Of a stretch of 64,000 nt of DNA, positions 1 through 8,669 are shown one piece after another. The notes beneath the pieces were generated by a model. It was not told the origin of the DNA. It saw nothing but the letters and a program-made list of their open reading frames with translations, and searched no databases. Origin of the DNA: an uncultured Clostridia bacterium (lineage in GTDB: Bacteria; Bacillota; Clostridia; TANB77; CAG-508); the NCBI GenBank assembly GCA_934133175.1, contig CAKPAX010000002.1:32709-96708 (forward strand). Reading direction: 5' to 3'. The position numbers were made by a program, and so were the translations under genes. The first letter of the stretch is position 1; each line of letters starts with the position of its first letter.

Positions 1-706
1 ATGAAATTTATAGAAGATTTATGCAAAGCCTTTGTTCTAAACTCAAATATTTATCGGTGTAAATGTAAGATATTTATTTAATAATATATCTATTTATATA
101 GTTCCTATAGTTAATCCTGATGGAGTTGATTTAGTCAATAGCTATCTAAAATCTGGCATTAATTATGAAAATGCTAAAAATATATCTAATAATTATCCAA
201 ATATTCCTTTTCCTAGTGGTTGGAAGGCAAATATTAGAGGTGTGGACTTAAATTTACAATTTCCTGCAGGATGGGAAAATGCACGAGAAATAAAATATTC
301 TCAAGGCTATATTTCTCCTGCTCCAAGAGATTTTGTTGGTTATGGACCATTAACAGAGCCAGAAGCACTTGCTTTATATAACTTTACTCTTTCAAATAAC
401 TTTAAATTAGTTCTAACTTATCATACTCAAGGAAAGGAAATTTATTGGCAATTTCAAAACTATACACCTCAAAACAGTTTAGCAATCGGAACGGCATTTG
501 CAAATTCGAGTGGTTATGTTTTAGCTGATACTCCTTATAATTCTAGTTTTGCTGGTTATAAAGATTGGTTTATACAACAATATAGAAGGCCAGGGTTTAC
601 AATTGAAGCAGGTTTAGGAGAAAATCCTTTACCAATTTCTCAATTTAATGAAATTTATAATGATAATATAGGTATTTTAATTCAAGGAGCAACTTTAAGT
701 ATATAA
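1..706 (+). CDS. M14 zinc carboxypeptidase (gamma-D-glutamyl-diamino-acid peptidase type), 5'-truncated, +1 frameshift
   Basis: Frame 1 reads [18 protein letters not shown] to position 54, then CGG and a stop by 82. Frame 2 from 56 continues as GVNVRYLF and on to the stop at 706, so one skipped base rejoins a single protein. M14 hallmarks follow: VNPDGVDLV, then RGVDLNLQF (substrate-binding Arg/Asn segment), YHTQG (zinc-ligand His region) and [11 protein letters not shown] (catalytic Glu region). The family cleaves peptidoglycan stem peptides or related peptides, often in spore formers. The N-terminal HxxE zinc ligands lie before the window. A GTG at 242 could be mistaken for a start, but it is inside the RGVDLN motif. 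A terminator follows. The family call is firm; the substrate is inferred. Confidence 0.85.
55..57 (+). other. In-frame CGG at +1 frameshift point (M14 peptidase)
   Basis: The upstream frame reads AAT ATT TAT CGG TGT. Skipping the C at 55 gives GGT GTA AAT GTA (Gly-Val-Asn-Val), which matches the expected continuation toward VNPDG. There is no homopolymer run and no slippery repeat here. Confidence 0.75.
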
Positions 707-770
707 AATTTTTTATAGAATAAAAAATTTACACTTATTAAAACATTTTAAAATCCTTGTCTTTTAATAA

Positions 771-818
771 AAAAAGAATAGTAACTACCAAATAATAATG
801 ATATTTACTATTCTTTTT
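771..818. terminator. Bidirectional terminator
   Basis: Arms AAAAAGAATAGTAA (771-784) and its exact complement (805-818) enclose an AT-rich loop. The stem ends in A and T runs, so it can terminate both the M14 gene (plus) and the membrane protein gene (minus). Confidence 0.8.
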
Positions 819-820
819 TA

Positions 821-2512
821 TTATGTGTTTCTTTTCTTTTTTATATAACCTACCAATACATATACCAATATTCCAAGTAAAGTTATATAAGACACCATAT
901 TTGCTAATTGCATTTCTTTGGTTCCTTTATATTTTAACACTAATGTTCCATTCGAATTAATTTTGATTTCTACAAATCCTTTATTATTCATATATAAATC
1001 TAATTTTTTAGCATTACCATTTTCAGTTAATATAGCTTCATATCCTAAATAATAAATTCTAGGTAATTCAATAACTGTTTCATCTTTACAATTGGTTATT
1101 TCTGCTTTTAAAGATGGTGTATTATTTTCTAATATAGAAATTTCAGCATTTCCACTTATAATTAAAATATCATTATTTCTTTTATCAAAATATTTTTTAT
1201 TTTTTTGAGTTGCCATTGGCAAATATTCTCTTTCCCAACCCATACCAGATATAGAAACATCAATATCATTCATATTTCTATTTTCAAATATTTTAAAATC
1301 ATAAGCATTATACACTGTATATCCATTAAATAATAGGACTATTATTAATATTATTATTCTTTCAATTTTTCTATTAAAATTCTTAAAAGCAAGTCCTCCT
1401 AGTATACTTAAGCATAATAACAAAACAGATTCTAATCTCCAAGCAAATTGTATCATTACAAATGTTTTTGGCAAGAGTATCCATGGACACAATTTTGACA
1501 TTAAAAATGTACATATAATAGTTGCAAATAATATAAATTTAAAAAAGTTTTTTTGTTCTATTTCTTTAAATATTTTTTTATTAAACAAAATCGTTCCAAT
1601 AGCCAATATAAATCCTAAAATATTCAAATAATATGTTATATTAGAAAATTTTTTACAAGGCTTTTGTCTAAAAAAGTCTTTTATTCCCATGGCAGAATTT
1701 ACTATTGTACCTCTATTAGTCATACTGTCACCTTCAAAAACAGTATAAATTTTTAATGACTTATGTTGTAAAATAGGAACAGTAAATGTTGCTGTTAATA
1801 GTAATATTATTGTTGATGAAAGCACCAACGATTTTATATTTTCTTTTTTAAATACTTTTTTAATATTTAATAATAAGTATATAAATATAAAGGCTGTAAA
1901 ATAAACTGCTAAAACTAAATGCGAATTAATTATTCCTACATATCCCAATATAAACCATAAGTAAAAATATTTTTTATCACCATAAAATAATTCATATAAT
2001 CCCAACATTATCATTGGCATAAAAATAAATATCAATGATTCTGCTAATGAATCTCTTACAAAAACTTCTGTTAGCATATATGGAAAAGACAAGTAAAATA
2101 TTGCAGATATTAATGCGGAAAATTTATTTTTAAATATTTTATTTACCAATTTATACATCATAACAGCAGACAAAAAATATACAATAAAATGAATTATCTT
2201 TAATCCCCATATAACATTTCCATTAAGTACTAATGTAATTAATGCTGTAGAAAAATGTGCTAGTCTAGGATAAAAAATCCTTGAAGCATATCCAAAGTCA
2301 TGTGCTATTATAGGTAGTATATTTGATAATGTTCCTTGTTTTATACTTGTATATATTGAAAATATGTTGCTTATATGAAAGTCAGTATCGTTTCCTTTTA
2401 TATATTTACTTGAAAAAATATAAGGTAACATTATTAAAAACGTTACACCAAACAATATTACATATGGATTTTTTAATACATTGCTATATAATTTCTTTAT
2501 AAATTTTTTCAC
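821..2512 (-). CDS. Polytopic membrane protein, GT-C/PTPS-related-like
   Basis: This 563-residue protein has roughly a dozen hydrophobic helices. The first is near residues 17-33; an acidic loop with NDTDFH follows near residue 41, and FYPRLAH near residue 80. The second half holds a non-membrane segment (about 400-535), then a last helix and a basic tail KKKRNT. An acidic residue in the first outer loop plus many helices resembles GT-C glycosyltransferases and the '6-pyruvoyl-tetrahydropterin synthase-related' membrane family, which is named by domain and not by enzyme activity. It may move lipid-linked sugars, but nothing here proves it. It is monocistronic, with a good AGGAG-like site just upstream of ATG 2512. 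Confidence 0.6.
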   Translation of the reverse strand: MKKFIKKLYSNVLKNPYVILFGVTFLIMLPYIFSSKYIKGNDTDFHISNIFSIYTSIKQGTLSNILPIIAHDFGYASRIFYPRLAHFSTALITLVLNGNVIWGLKIIHFIVYFLSAVMMYKLVNKIFKNKFSALISAIFYLSFPYMLTEVFVRDSLAESLIFIFMPMIMLGLYELFYGDKKYFYLWFILGYVGIINSHLVLAVYFTAFIFIYLLLNIKKVFKKENIKSLVLSSTIILLLTATFTVPILQHKSLKIYTVFEGDSMTNRGTIVNSAMGIKDFFRQKPCKKFSNITYYLNILGFILAIGTILFNKKIFKEIEQKNFFKFILFATIICTFLMSKLCPWILLPKTFVMIQFAWRLESVLLLCLSILGGLAFKNFNRKIERIIILIIVLLFNGYTVYNAYDFKIFENRNMNDIDVSISGMGWEREYLPMATQKNKKYFDKRNNDILIISGNAEISILENNTPSLKAEITNCKDETVIELPRIYYLGYEAILTENGNAKKLDLYMNNKGFVEIKINSNGTLVLKYKGTKEMQLANMVSYITLLGILVYVLVGYIKKKRNT

Positions 2513-2586
2513 TTTTGCTCTCCTTTTCTATTAGTAAAGAAATTATAACACAATGTTTTTATACAGTCTACAAAAAATAAAAATAT

Positions 2587-2610
2587 AAAGAGGATTTATT
2601 CATCCTCTTC
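2587..2610 (-). terminator. Terminator after ytfJ
   Basis: AAGAGGAT and ATCCTCTT pair around the ytfJ stop codon. On the minus strand an AT-rich tract with T runs follows, so the stem includes the last codons of the gene. Confidence 0.7.
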
Positions 2611-3202
2611 ATACTCATTTTCTATATTATTATCAAATGTTTCATCATATTCGAATTCATATGATTCATCTTTTTTAGGTTTTATAGGTTCTTTTTTGGG
2701 TCTAGCATCTTTTTTGTTTTCTGTTACTTTTGCAGTATTCTTCTTAATCTCTTTTATTAATTGTTCACTTGTAGCTTTTTTGTTTTGTATACATTTATTC
2801 ATCATATTATTTGTTTTATCTAATAAATCAGGTATATAATCTAATATTTTGTCAAATGATGATGAATGATTTACAGGTAGTAATCTTACATTATTTGCTT
2901 GTACCACTAAAAATGCTATAGGATTTATTGTAACACCGAGCACCACTTCCACCACCAAATGGTAATTTATATTGAATTGATTCTTCTTTATCTCTCTTTT
3001 TATATTCATCTATTGTTTCACCTTTAAACTCGCTACCACCTGCTGCAAAACCAAAAGATACTTTAGATATAGGAATTATTATAATATTATTTGAAGTTTC
3101 TATAGGCTCTCCTATAATAGTATTCACATCTACCATATCTTGAATACTATTCATAGCTGTAACCATAAGACCTTCTATTGGATGTTCTGACATATTTCTC
3201 AT
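2596..3202 (-). CDS. ytfJ: Sporulation protein YtfJ/GerW family, with +1 frameshift
   Basis: The first frame (ATG 3202, behind AAAGGAGAG) carries the family core: EHPIEGLMVTAMNSIQDMVD, VNTIIGEPIET, VSFGFAAGGSEF and LPFGGGSGA. It then meets CGG (2938-2936). Skipping the C gives GVTINPIAFLVV, the known continuation of GGGSGxGVxIxPIAF in YtfJ proteins. The second frame runs to the stop at 2596 with a Lys/Glu-rich tail. YtfJ-type proteins are sporulation-associated and needed for normal germination in Bacillus; the molecular role is not settled. The start overlaps the end of the DUF2953 gene by 56 bases, so the two are probably translationally coupled, as in other Clostridia. Confidence 0.85.
2936..2938 (-). 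other. In-frame CGG at +1 frameshift point (ytfJ)
   Basis: The minus-strand reading is AGT GGT GCT CGG TGT, codon 89 of the upstream frame. Skipping the C gives GCT GGT GTT ACA ATA, which restores the conserved Gly-Val. The six bases CGGTGT are identical to those at the M14 site. Confidence 0.8.
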
Positions 3203-3773
3203 CTCTCCTTTTTTTATTTAAAATATACATTACATAAATAATATGTATCATTTTTATATTAAATATACAGTTTAATTCTATATTTAATAAGTTTTGATTC
3301 AAATAAATTGGTTTTATATCTATTTTTTGTTTTTCTATATTTTTTATTTGATTTCTTAATACAAACGGTATTATGCCAGATACTATTCCAAATATGATTG
3401 ATGTAAGTGCCGAATTTTCTGTACCTATTTCTACTTTTAAATTTAATTCTTCAAAAATTATTTTTAAGTTTTTTAAAACATCAAATACATTTACATCAAA
3501 TTTTACATCTTTTAGTATTAATTTTTTCTCTAATTTTTTTATTTTATTTTCTAATCTCAATTTTTCAAGTTTTTCTTTTGTAATATTTATTTTTAATATT
3601 CTTAAAAACTTTAATACATATAGTTTAACTTCTATATCATAATTTTCTTGTAAATGCCTTTCTTCTACTTTATATGATGTGAATTTAATATTTTTAATAT
3701 TTATTTTTATTCTTGAAAAAGCAATTAAAAATAATAGTGTTAGCAAAACTATAATTAATAATAAAAAAAACAA
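3147..3773 (-). CDS. DUF2953 domain protein
   Basis: The 208-residue protein starts with one strongly hydrophobic helix (about 1-20). A Lys/Glu-rich region follows, then a hydrophobic stretch near 125-140 (IIFGIVSGIIPFVL) and a second near 175-190. This architecture, and the position directly before ytfJ in a segregation/sporulation cluster, match the DUF2953 family of Clostridia. The function is unknown, and it is probably membrane-anchored. The end overlaps the ytfJ start by 56 bases. It lies 53 bases after scpA and is likely in the same transcript. Confidence 0.7.
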   Translation of the reverse strand: MFFLLLIIVLLTLLFLIAFSRIKINIKNIKFTSYKVEERHLQENYDIEVKLYVLKFLRILKINITKEKLEKLRLENKIKKLEKKLILKDVKFDVNVFDVLKNLKIIFEELNLKVEIGTENSALTSIIFGIVSGIIPFVLRNQIKNIEKQKIDIKPIYLNQNLLNIELNCIFNIKMIHIIYVMYILNKKRRDEKYVRTSNRRSYGYSYE

Positions 3774-3825
3774 TATTATCGCCCCCTTAGAAGCTTTAAT
3801 ATTATTTTTTCCTCTTTTTATTTTT

Positions 3826-4584
3826 TTAATCTTGATTTTTATTATTTTTTTCTACTAAGATATCAGAAAATAATTCTTCTTGAACTGTTACAACTTTACT
3901 TCTTCTGGATAATTCTAACAATCCAGAAAAAGCTGTTACTACTTCTTGCTTATTATGTTTTTTTATTGAAAACATTTTGTTAAATACAAATTTTTTACTT
4001 TTTACTAACACTCTTAGCATTTCTTTTACTTTGCTTGCTACTGTATATGTATCTGTTATAGCTATCTTTTCAATGTTTTGAGCATTTACATTTACTTTTT
4101 CTTCATTTCTTTTAATTATATTACTATATAATTCTGGTATAAGTTTATTGTCATAATCCTTTTCTAATTTTTGTTTTGGTAGTTCTATTTCTTCTTGTAA
4201 TTTATATATTCTATCTGAATAAATCTGAAAATTTTCTTTTAGTTTTTTTGTTATTTCTTTATATTTTTTATATTCTATAATTCTTCTAATTAATTCCTCT
4301 TCAGAAACTTCTTCTTCCTCAACATCTTGTTTTGGTAATAAATTTTTTGATTTAATATACAAAAGTGTTGTTGCCATAACTAAAAACTCACTAGTAATTT
4401 CTAAGTTTTCTTCTTCCATTTGTTTTATAAATTGTATGTACTGATCTGTTATTTCACTTAAATTTATATCATATATGTCCATTTTGTTTTTGTCTATTAA
4501 ATGACATAATAAATCCAATGGGCCTTCAAAGTTATCTATTTTTATTGCATATTTATTTGTTTCTAGTGTTAATATATTAGGCAT
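3826..4584 (-). CDS. scpA: Segregation and condensation protein ScpA
   Basis: The 252-residue kleisin is recognised from its N-terminal block: IDNFEGPLDLLCHLIDKNKM, then DIYDINLSEITDQYI and EFLVMATTLLYIKSK, the helical region that binds the Smc neck. A charged linker follows. The C-terminal winged helix ends in VTAFSGLLELSRRSKV, which contacts the Smc head. ScpA joins Smc and ScpB to compact and separate chromosomes. The start overlaps the recX end by 8 bases. ScpB usually follows scpA in Firmicutes, but here a DUF2953 gene follows instead. Confidence 0.92.
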   Translation of the reverse strand: MPNILTLETNKYAIKIDNFEGPLDLLCHLIDKNKMDIYDINLSEITDQYIQFIKQMEEENLEITSEFLVMATTLLYIKSKNLLPKQDVEEEEVSEEELIRRIIEYKKYKEITKKLKENFQIYSDRIYKLQEEIELPKQKLEKDYDNKLIPELYSNIIKRNEEKVNVNAQNIEKIAITDTYTVASKVKEMLRVLVKSKKFVFNKMFSIKKHNKQEVVTAFSGLLELSRRSKVVTVQEELFSDILVEKNNKNQD

Positions 4585-5032
4585 CTTCTTCTCCTTCTAA
4601 AGCTTCTTTTATATTTTCAGATTTATATCCTTTTTTTAATAAATATTGTTTTATTTCTTCTATTTCCATAGAACTTGATTTTTTATTTATAATATTTTTA
4701 GCAGATTTTATTTCGTATTCTTCTAAATCATCTCTATTGTTGTAAATATAATCTTCTATTATATTTCTATTAATTCCTTTTGAAATTAATTTATATTCAA
4801 TTTCTCTAATTGATAAATTCTTTAGATTTATAAATTCGTAAACTAATTTTTTTATGTATTCTTCATCATTTATATATTTTGCTTCTTTTAAATAGTCTAT
4901 AATATCATCTAACATCTCATTATCAATTGTACTTGAAAATTTTTTTCTCACTTCATATTCTGTTCTTTTTTTAAAAATTATGTACTTTAATACTTTTGTT
5001 TTTTCTTTGTCAAATTCTTCTATTGTATACAT
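4577..5032 (-). CDS. recX: Regulatory protein RecX
   Basis: The 151-residue helical protein has RecX repeat signatures: KRTEYEVRKKF, DIIDYLKEAKYINDEEYIKK and a second unit SIREIEYKLISKGI, then a third near the C-terminus (IKQYLLKKGYKSENIKEAL). RecX binds RecA filaments and tunes their activity. It sits downstream of recA on the same strand, about 210 bases away and beyond a weak hairpin. It overlaps scpA by 8 bases, so recX and scpA are coupled. Confidence 0.85.
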   Translation of the reverse strand: MYTIEEFDKEKTKVLKYIIFKKRTEYEVRKKFSSTIDNEMLDDIIDYLKEAKYINDEEYIKKLVYEFINLKNLSIREIEYKLISKGINRNIIEDYIYNNRDDLEEYEIKSAKNIINKKSSSMEIEEIKQYLLKKGYKSENIKEALEGEEDA

Positions 5033-5179
5033 ATCTTCCTTCTTTCTGGTACTAATTTTACTATATTAAGCTTAAAATATCAAGAATAAAATTTAATGAA
5101 TTTAAAAAGTCTTAATTTCTATTTTAAATTATGTTTTAAAAGATATAAATTTTAATTTGGGGTAAAAATGCTAAAGTAA

Positions 5180-5216
5180 AAGGATAAAATCTGTTATAAA
5201 AACAAATTCTATCCTT
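5180..5216 (-). terminator. Probable recA terminator
   Basis: AAGGATA and TATCCTT arms lie about 30 bases past the recA stop. On the minus strand TTTT follows the stem. The loop is long, so termination may be partial and allow some read-through to recX. Confidence 0.5.
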
Positions 5217-5245
5217 CTTTTGGTCTCATACATTAAAATTTTATC

Positions 5246-6295
5246 TTATTCTTCAGTATCATCTTCGTCTTCCTGTATTTCTTCTCCTAAACTTTGTTCA
5301 AAAGCTTTTGCAAAATTATCTCTAACTTTATTTTCCACTTCTGCCAAAATTTCTGGATTTTCTTTTAAATATTTTTTAACATTTTCTCTACCTTGACCTA
5401 TTCTATCTCCATTATAGCTAAACCAAGATCCACTTTTTTCAATAATATCTAGATTAACAGCCATATCTAATATATTTCCAGCTTTTGAAATTCCTTCTCC
5501 ATATACTATATCAAATTCTGCCTCTCTAAATGGTGGAGCAACTTTATTTTTTATAACTTTAACTCTTACTCTATTTCCTTTTACTTCTCCATCTTGTTTT
5601 ATATTTTCTATTTTTCTTATATCAAGTCTTACAGATGCATAGAATTTAAGAGCTCTACCACCTGTTGTTGTTTCTGGATTTCCAAACATAACTCCAATTT
5701 TTTCTCTTAATTGGTTTATAAATATAATAACAGTTTTTGATTTGTTAATAGCTCCTGCTAATTTTCTTAAAGCTTGTGACATAAGTCTTGCTTGTAATCC
5801 CATATGAGAATCTCCCATATCTCCATCTATTTCTGCTTTTGGTACTAATGCAGCAACAGAGTCTACTACTATTACATCTAATGCACCACTTCTAACTAAT
5901 GCTTCTGTTATTTCTAATGCTTGTTCTCCTGTATCTGGTTGAGATACTATTAAATTATCTATATCTACTCCTAATTTTTTTGCATATACTGGATCCAAAG
6001 CATGTTCTGCATCTATAAACGCTGCTTCTCCACCCATTTTTTGTGCTTCCGCTATTACATGTAAAGCAAGTGTTGTTTTACCAGATGATTCTGGTCCAAA
6101 TACTTCTATTATTCTTCCTCTAGGTAATCCTCCTATTCCTAATGCTATATCTAAACTCAATGCTCCAGTAGGTATTGCTTCTACTTCCATTGTTTTAAAT
6201 TCTCCTAATTTCATTACTGAACCTTTTCCAAATTGTTTTTCTATTTGGCTCATTGCCATTTCTAGTGCTTTCATTTTTTCTGTATTTTCTCCCAT
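5246..6295 (-). CDS. recA: Recombinase RecA
   Basis: The start is ATG 6295 behind TAGGAGGAAAAAAC; the upstream open frame lacks a site. The protein is about 349 residues. Walker A is [13 protein letters not shown]; Walker B lies in [13 protein letters not shown]; the L1/L2 DNA-binding loops lie around [12 protein letters not shown] and [20 protein letters not shown]. The C-terminus is acidic (EDEDDTEE). RecA forms filaments on single-stranded DNA, exchanges strands and triggers LexA self-cleavage. The upstream promoter carries an 8-bp-arm dyad that may be an operator. Confidence 0.98.
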   Translation of the reverse strand: MGENTEKMKALEMAMSQIEKQFGKGSVMKLGEFKTMEVEAIPTGALSLDIALGIGGLPRGRIIEVFGPESSGKTTLALHVIAEAQKMGGEAAFIDAEHALDPVYAKKLGVDIDNLIVSQPDTGEQALEITEALVRSGALDVIVVDSVAALVPKAEIDGDMGDSHMGLQARLMSQALRKLAGAINKSKTVIIFINQLREKIGVMFGNPETTTGGRALKFYASVRLDIRKIENIKQDGEVKGNRVRVKVIKNKVAPPFREAEFDIVYGEGISKAGNILDMAVNLDIIEKSGSWFSYNGDRIGQGRENVKKYLKENPEILAEVENKVRDNFAKAFEQSLGEEIQEDEDDTEE

Positions 6296-6322
6296 GTTTT
6301 TTCCTCCTATATTAAACTTTTG

Positions 6323-6347
6323 TTTGGTATCTGTATTATATACCAAA
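6323..6347. promoter_or_regulatory. Operator-like dyad over recA -10
   Basis: TTTGGTAT and ATACCAAA are perfect 8-base arms with a 9-base spacer covering the -10 element. This is a natural place for a repressor. It does not match the Bacillus-type GAAC-N4-GTTC LexA box. Confidence 0.45.
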
Positions 6348-6362
6348 TTTTTGTTTTGTCAA
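6335..6362 (-). promoter_or_regulatory. recA sigma-A promoter
   Basis: On the minus strand TTGACA (6362-6357) and TATAAT (6340-6335) are 16 bases apart and about 40 bases upstream of the recA start codon. Confidence 0.8.
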
Positions 6363-6378
6363 TACTTTTATAAAAAAA

Positions 6379-7959
6379 TTATTTATACCATGATTTTATA
6401 TTATTATATAAATTAAACCAATTTGAATTTATGTTTCCTGTTAAGCTATCACTAAACAATGCCATTGTTTTTCCTGTGCATATACTAATATATGGTATAT
6501 CATTTTTATATATTTCTTCTAATTTTGAAAATTTTTCTTTTAATATTTTTTCATCAGTTATATTATTTAATTCTTCTACTATTTTTTTTGTTTCTTCATT
6601 ACTATAATTTGCTAAATTACTTTCTCCAAAAAAAGTTGTTAAATCAGGATTTACAGACATATAAGTTGTACTTAATAACATATCATAACTTTTGTTTTGC
6701 AAATAATTATTATATTGCTCTTCATTTGCTTTTATTATATTTATTCTAATACCCTGATTATCTAATTGTGTTCTAATATTTTCAGCAATTAATATTCCAT
6801 CTGAATTACTTGATTTTACTACCAAATTAAATGATAATTTTTGATATTGTCCATCTATATTTTTTTGCCAATATGTATTTTTATAATTCCATCCATTTTC
6901 TACTAAAAGCTGTTTAGCATTATCTGTGTTATATTCATATCCCAATTTTAAATCATTGTATAGCCAACTACCATAATCTAATGGATATGAAACTAAATAA
7001 GCTTTATTTGCTAACACACCTGAAACTATATTTTGCTTGTCAATTGAAGATGCTATAGCTTGTCTTACTTCTATTTCTGATAAAGCATTATTTTGCATAT
7101 TAAAAGCAATAAATGTGTGTTCTCTATTTTTCATTTCTTTGTAATTATAACCTATTGTTCCTACATAATCTTGAAAATTTGCATTTGATGTACTTATAAA
7201 ATCTACACTTCCTAATTTAAATGCATTATAGACTTCTCCCATTGATGAGTATAGATTTATAGAAATTTTCTGTAAAAATAAATTCTCTTTTTTCCACCAA
7301 TTTAAATTTTGTTCCAATACAATTATTTTATCTTGTGCGTCAGAGATTTTATACATACCTGTACCAACTATTGTCTTATTTTTTGATGTATTCACAAAAT
7401 CTTCTCCTTCAAAATACTCCTTACTTAATATAGGAAATGTCAAATTATATTCAAAAAATGGTACATTTCTATCTAATTTAATTTTTATTGTATTTTTATC
7501 TACAACTTCTACTCCAGTTACATATTGAACATTATATGAATAAATAGAACTAGTATCTTTTAATCTATCTATAGTAAATCTTACGTCATCTGCTGTAAAT
7601 TGATTTCCATTTGACCATTTAACATCTTCTCTTAATTTTATTATATATGTATTATCCGCTGTTTTCGCCCATTCAGTTGCTAACGCTCCTTCTAATTTAA
7701 AATCCTCAGATATATTTATTAGTGGATCAAATATTAATTTTGATATTTCTTGTACATTTCTATTTTTACTAATAATTGGATTTATATTATCTAATTGTGA
7801 TATTGCTAAATTAAGTTCTTTAGTTTTTCCTTTATCACTGATTTCTTCTTGATTTATTCCTTTGGTTTCAGTTTTATTGTTACTTATTTTGTATACAGAA
7901 AAAGCTATTATGATTACTACAAATAACAAAAATATATATTTAAAAAAACTACTTTTCAT
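6379..7959 (-). CDS. Oligopeptide/solute-binding protein (SBP_bac_5)
   Basis: The 526-residue protein opens with one hydrophobic helix (about 5-25), KISNNKTE and no lipobox Cys, so it is probably anchored by an uncleaved helix or signal peptide. Family 5 motifs include LREDVKWSNGNQFTADDVRF, the cluster-5 binding-protein signature, followed by GTGMYKI. The C-terminal lobe includes NIRTQLDNQGIRINI. Such proteins bind peptides or nickel for an ABC importer. No permease or ATPase gene is adjacent, so the partner lies elsewhere or the protein acts as a sensor. The gene appears monocistronic. Confidence 0.85.
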   Translation of the reverse strand: MKSSFFKYIFLLFVVIIIAFSVYKISNNKTETKGINQEEISDKGKTKELNLAISQLDNINPIISKNRNVQEISKLIFDPLINISEDFKLEGALATEWAKTADNTYIIKLREDVKWSNGNQFTADDVRFTIDRLKDTSSIYSYNVQYVTGVEVVDKNTIKIKLDRNVPFFEYNLTFPILSKEYFEGEDFVNTSKNKTIVGTGMYKISDAQDKIIVLEQNLNWWKKENLFLQKISINLYSSMGEVYNAFKLGSVDFISTSNANFQDYVGTIGYNYKEMKNREHTFIAFNMQNNALSEIEVRQAIASSIDKQNIVSGVLANKAYLVSYPLDYGSWLYNDLKLGYEYNTDNAKQLLVENGWNYKNTYWQKNIDGQYQKLSFNLVVKSSNSDGILIAENIRTQLDNQGIRINIIKANEEQYNNYLQNKSYDMLLSTTYMSVNPDLTTFFGESNLANYSNEETKKIVEELNNITDEKILKEKFSKLEEIYKNDIPYISICTGKTMALFSDSLTGNINSNWFNLYNNIKSWYK

Positions 7960-8021
7960 ATTTCACCTCTTTTATCAATTGTAATAATACATTAAACTAA
8001 TATTTTTTTCAAGATTTTTTA

Positions 8022-8093
8022 GAACAAATCTAAAAAAATCAAAGATTTTTTCAGTAATTTGTTCGTGTATGAAAATTTGTAAAACAAATTTTC
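8022..8093. repeat. Nested inverted repeats upstream of the binding-protein gene
   Basis: GAACAAAT (8022-8029) pairs with ATTTGTTC (8057-8064). Inside it AAAAAATC (8033-8040) pairs with GATTTTTT (8044-8051). A second hairpin, GAAAATTTG/CAAATTTTC, lies at 8071-8093. The position is between spoVS and the solute-binding gene. They could be an operator, a leader structure or an extra terminator. Confidence 0.5.
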
Positions 8094-8142
8094 TGTGTAG
8101 TATAATTTATATATTATAAAATATACATAACTTTCTTAATAT

Positions 8143-8189
8143 ATAAAAAAGGCAACTACATTAAATTAAAATCTTTAATGTAAATTGCC
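8143..8189 (-). terminator. spoVS terminator
   Basis: On the minus strand GGCAATTTACATTAAA pairs (one bulge) with TTTAATGTAGTTGCC and is followed by TTTTTTATA. Confidence 0.8.
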
Positions 8190-8208
8190 CCCACATTTTA
8201 TATAAAAT

Positions 8209-8472
8209 TTACTTTCTAGATTCCACTATAAGTTTTATACCTGTTCTATCTTCTCCTTCAACTTCTACCTCTGCAAATGCAGGTATACATACTAAATCTA
8301 CTCCGGCTGGTGCTACAAATCCTCTTGCTATAGCTACTGCTTTTACTGCTTGATTTAGAGCTCCAGCTCCAATTGCTTGCATTTCTGCTTTTTGTGATTC
8401 TTTAACCAAACCTGCAATAGCTCCTGCTACTGAATTTGGGTTTGATTTTGATGAAATTTTTAAAATTTCCAT
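8209..8472 (-). CDS. spoVS: Stage V sporulation protein S
   Basis: The 87-residue Alba-like protein matches the strongly conserved SpoVS family along its whole length: MEILKISSKSNPNSVAGAIA, then IGAGALNQAVKAVAIARGFV and DLVCIPAFAEVEV. SpoVS affects spore coat assembly and septation in Bacillus. The start is ATG 8472 after AGGAGGCAAAAGAAA. The gene has its own terminator. Confidence 0.97.
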   Translation of the reverse strand: MEILKISSKSNPNSVAGAIAGLVKESQKAEMQAIGAGALNQAVKAVAIARGFVAPAGVDLVCIPAFAEVEVEGEDRTGIKLIVESRK

Positions 8473-8669
8473 TTTCTTTTGCCTCCTATAATATTAAATT
8501 TTAATTGCAACTTCTTTTTGCATTTTGTATTTTACATTATATGGAAATATATGTCTAGTGTTTTTTGGAAATTTTTTACATTTTTCATCGTACATTTTCA
8601 CTCATTTTCGACAAATATCATTTTATATTTTTATTATTTTTTATTATTTCTTTAATTAATACAACTTAT

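Noticed and set aside
6296..6400. Bacillus-type LexA box (GAAC-N4-GTTC) before recA
   Set aside because: Not present; only the different TTTGGTAT dyad is seen.
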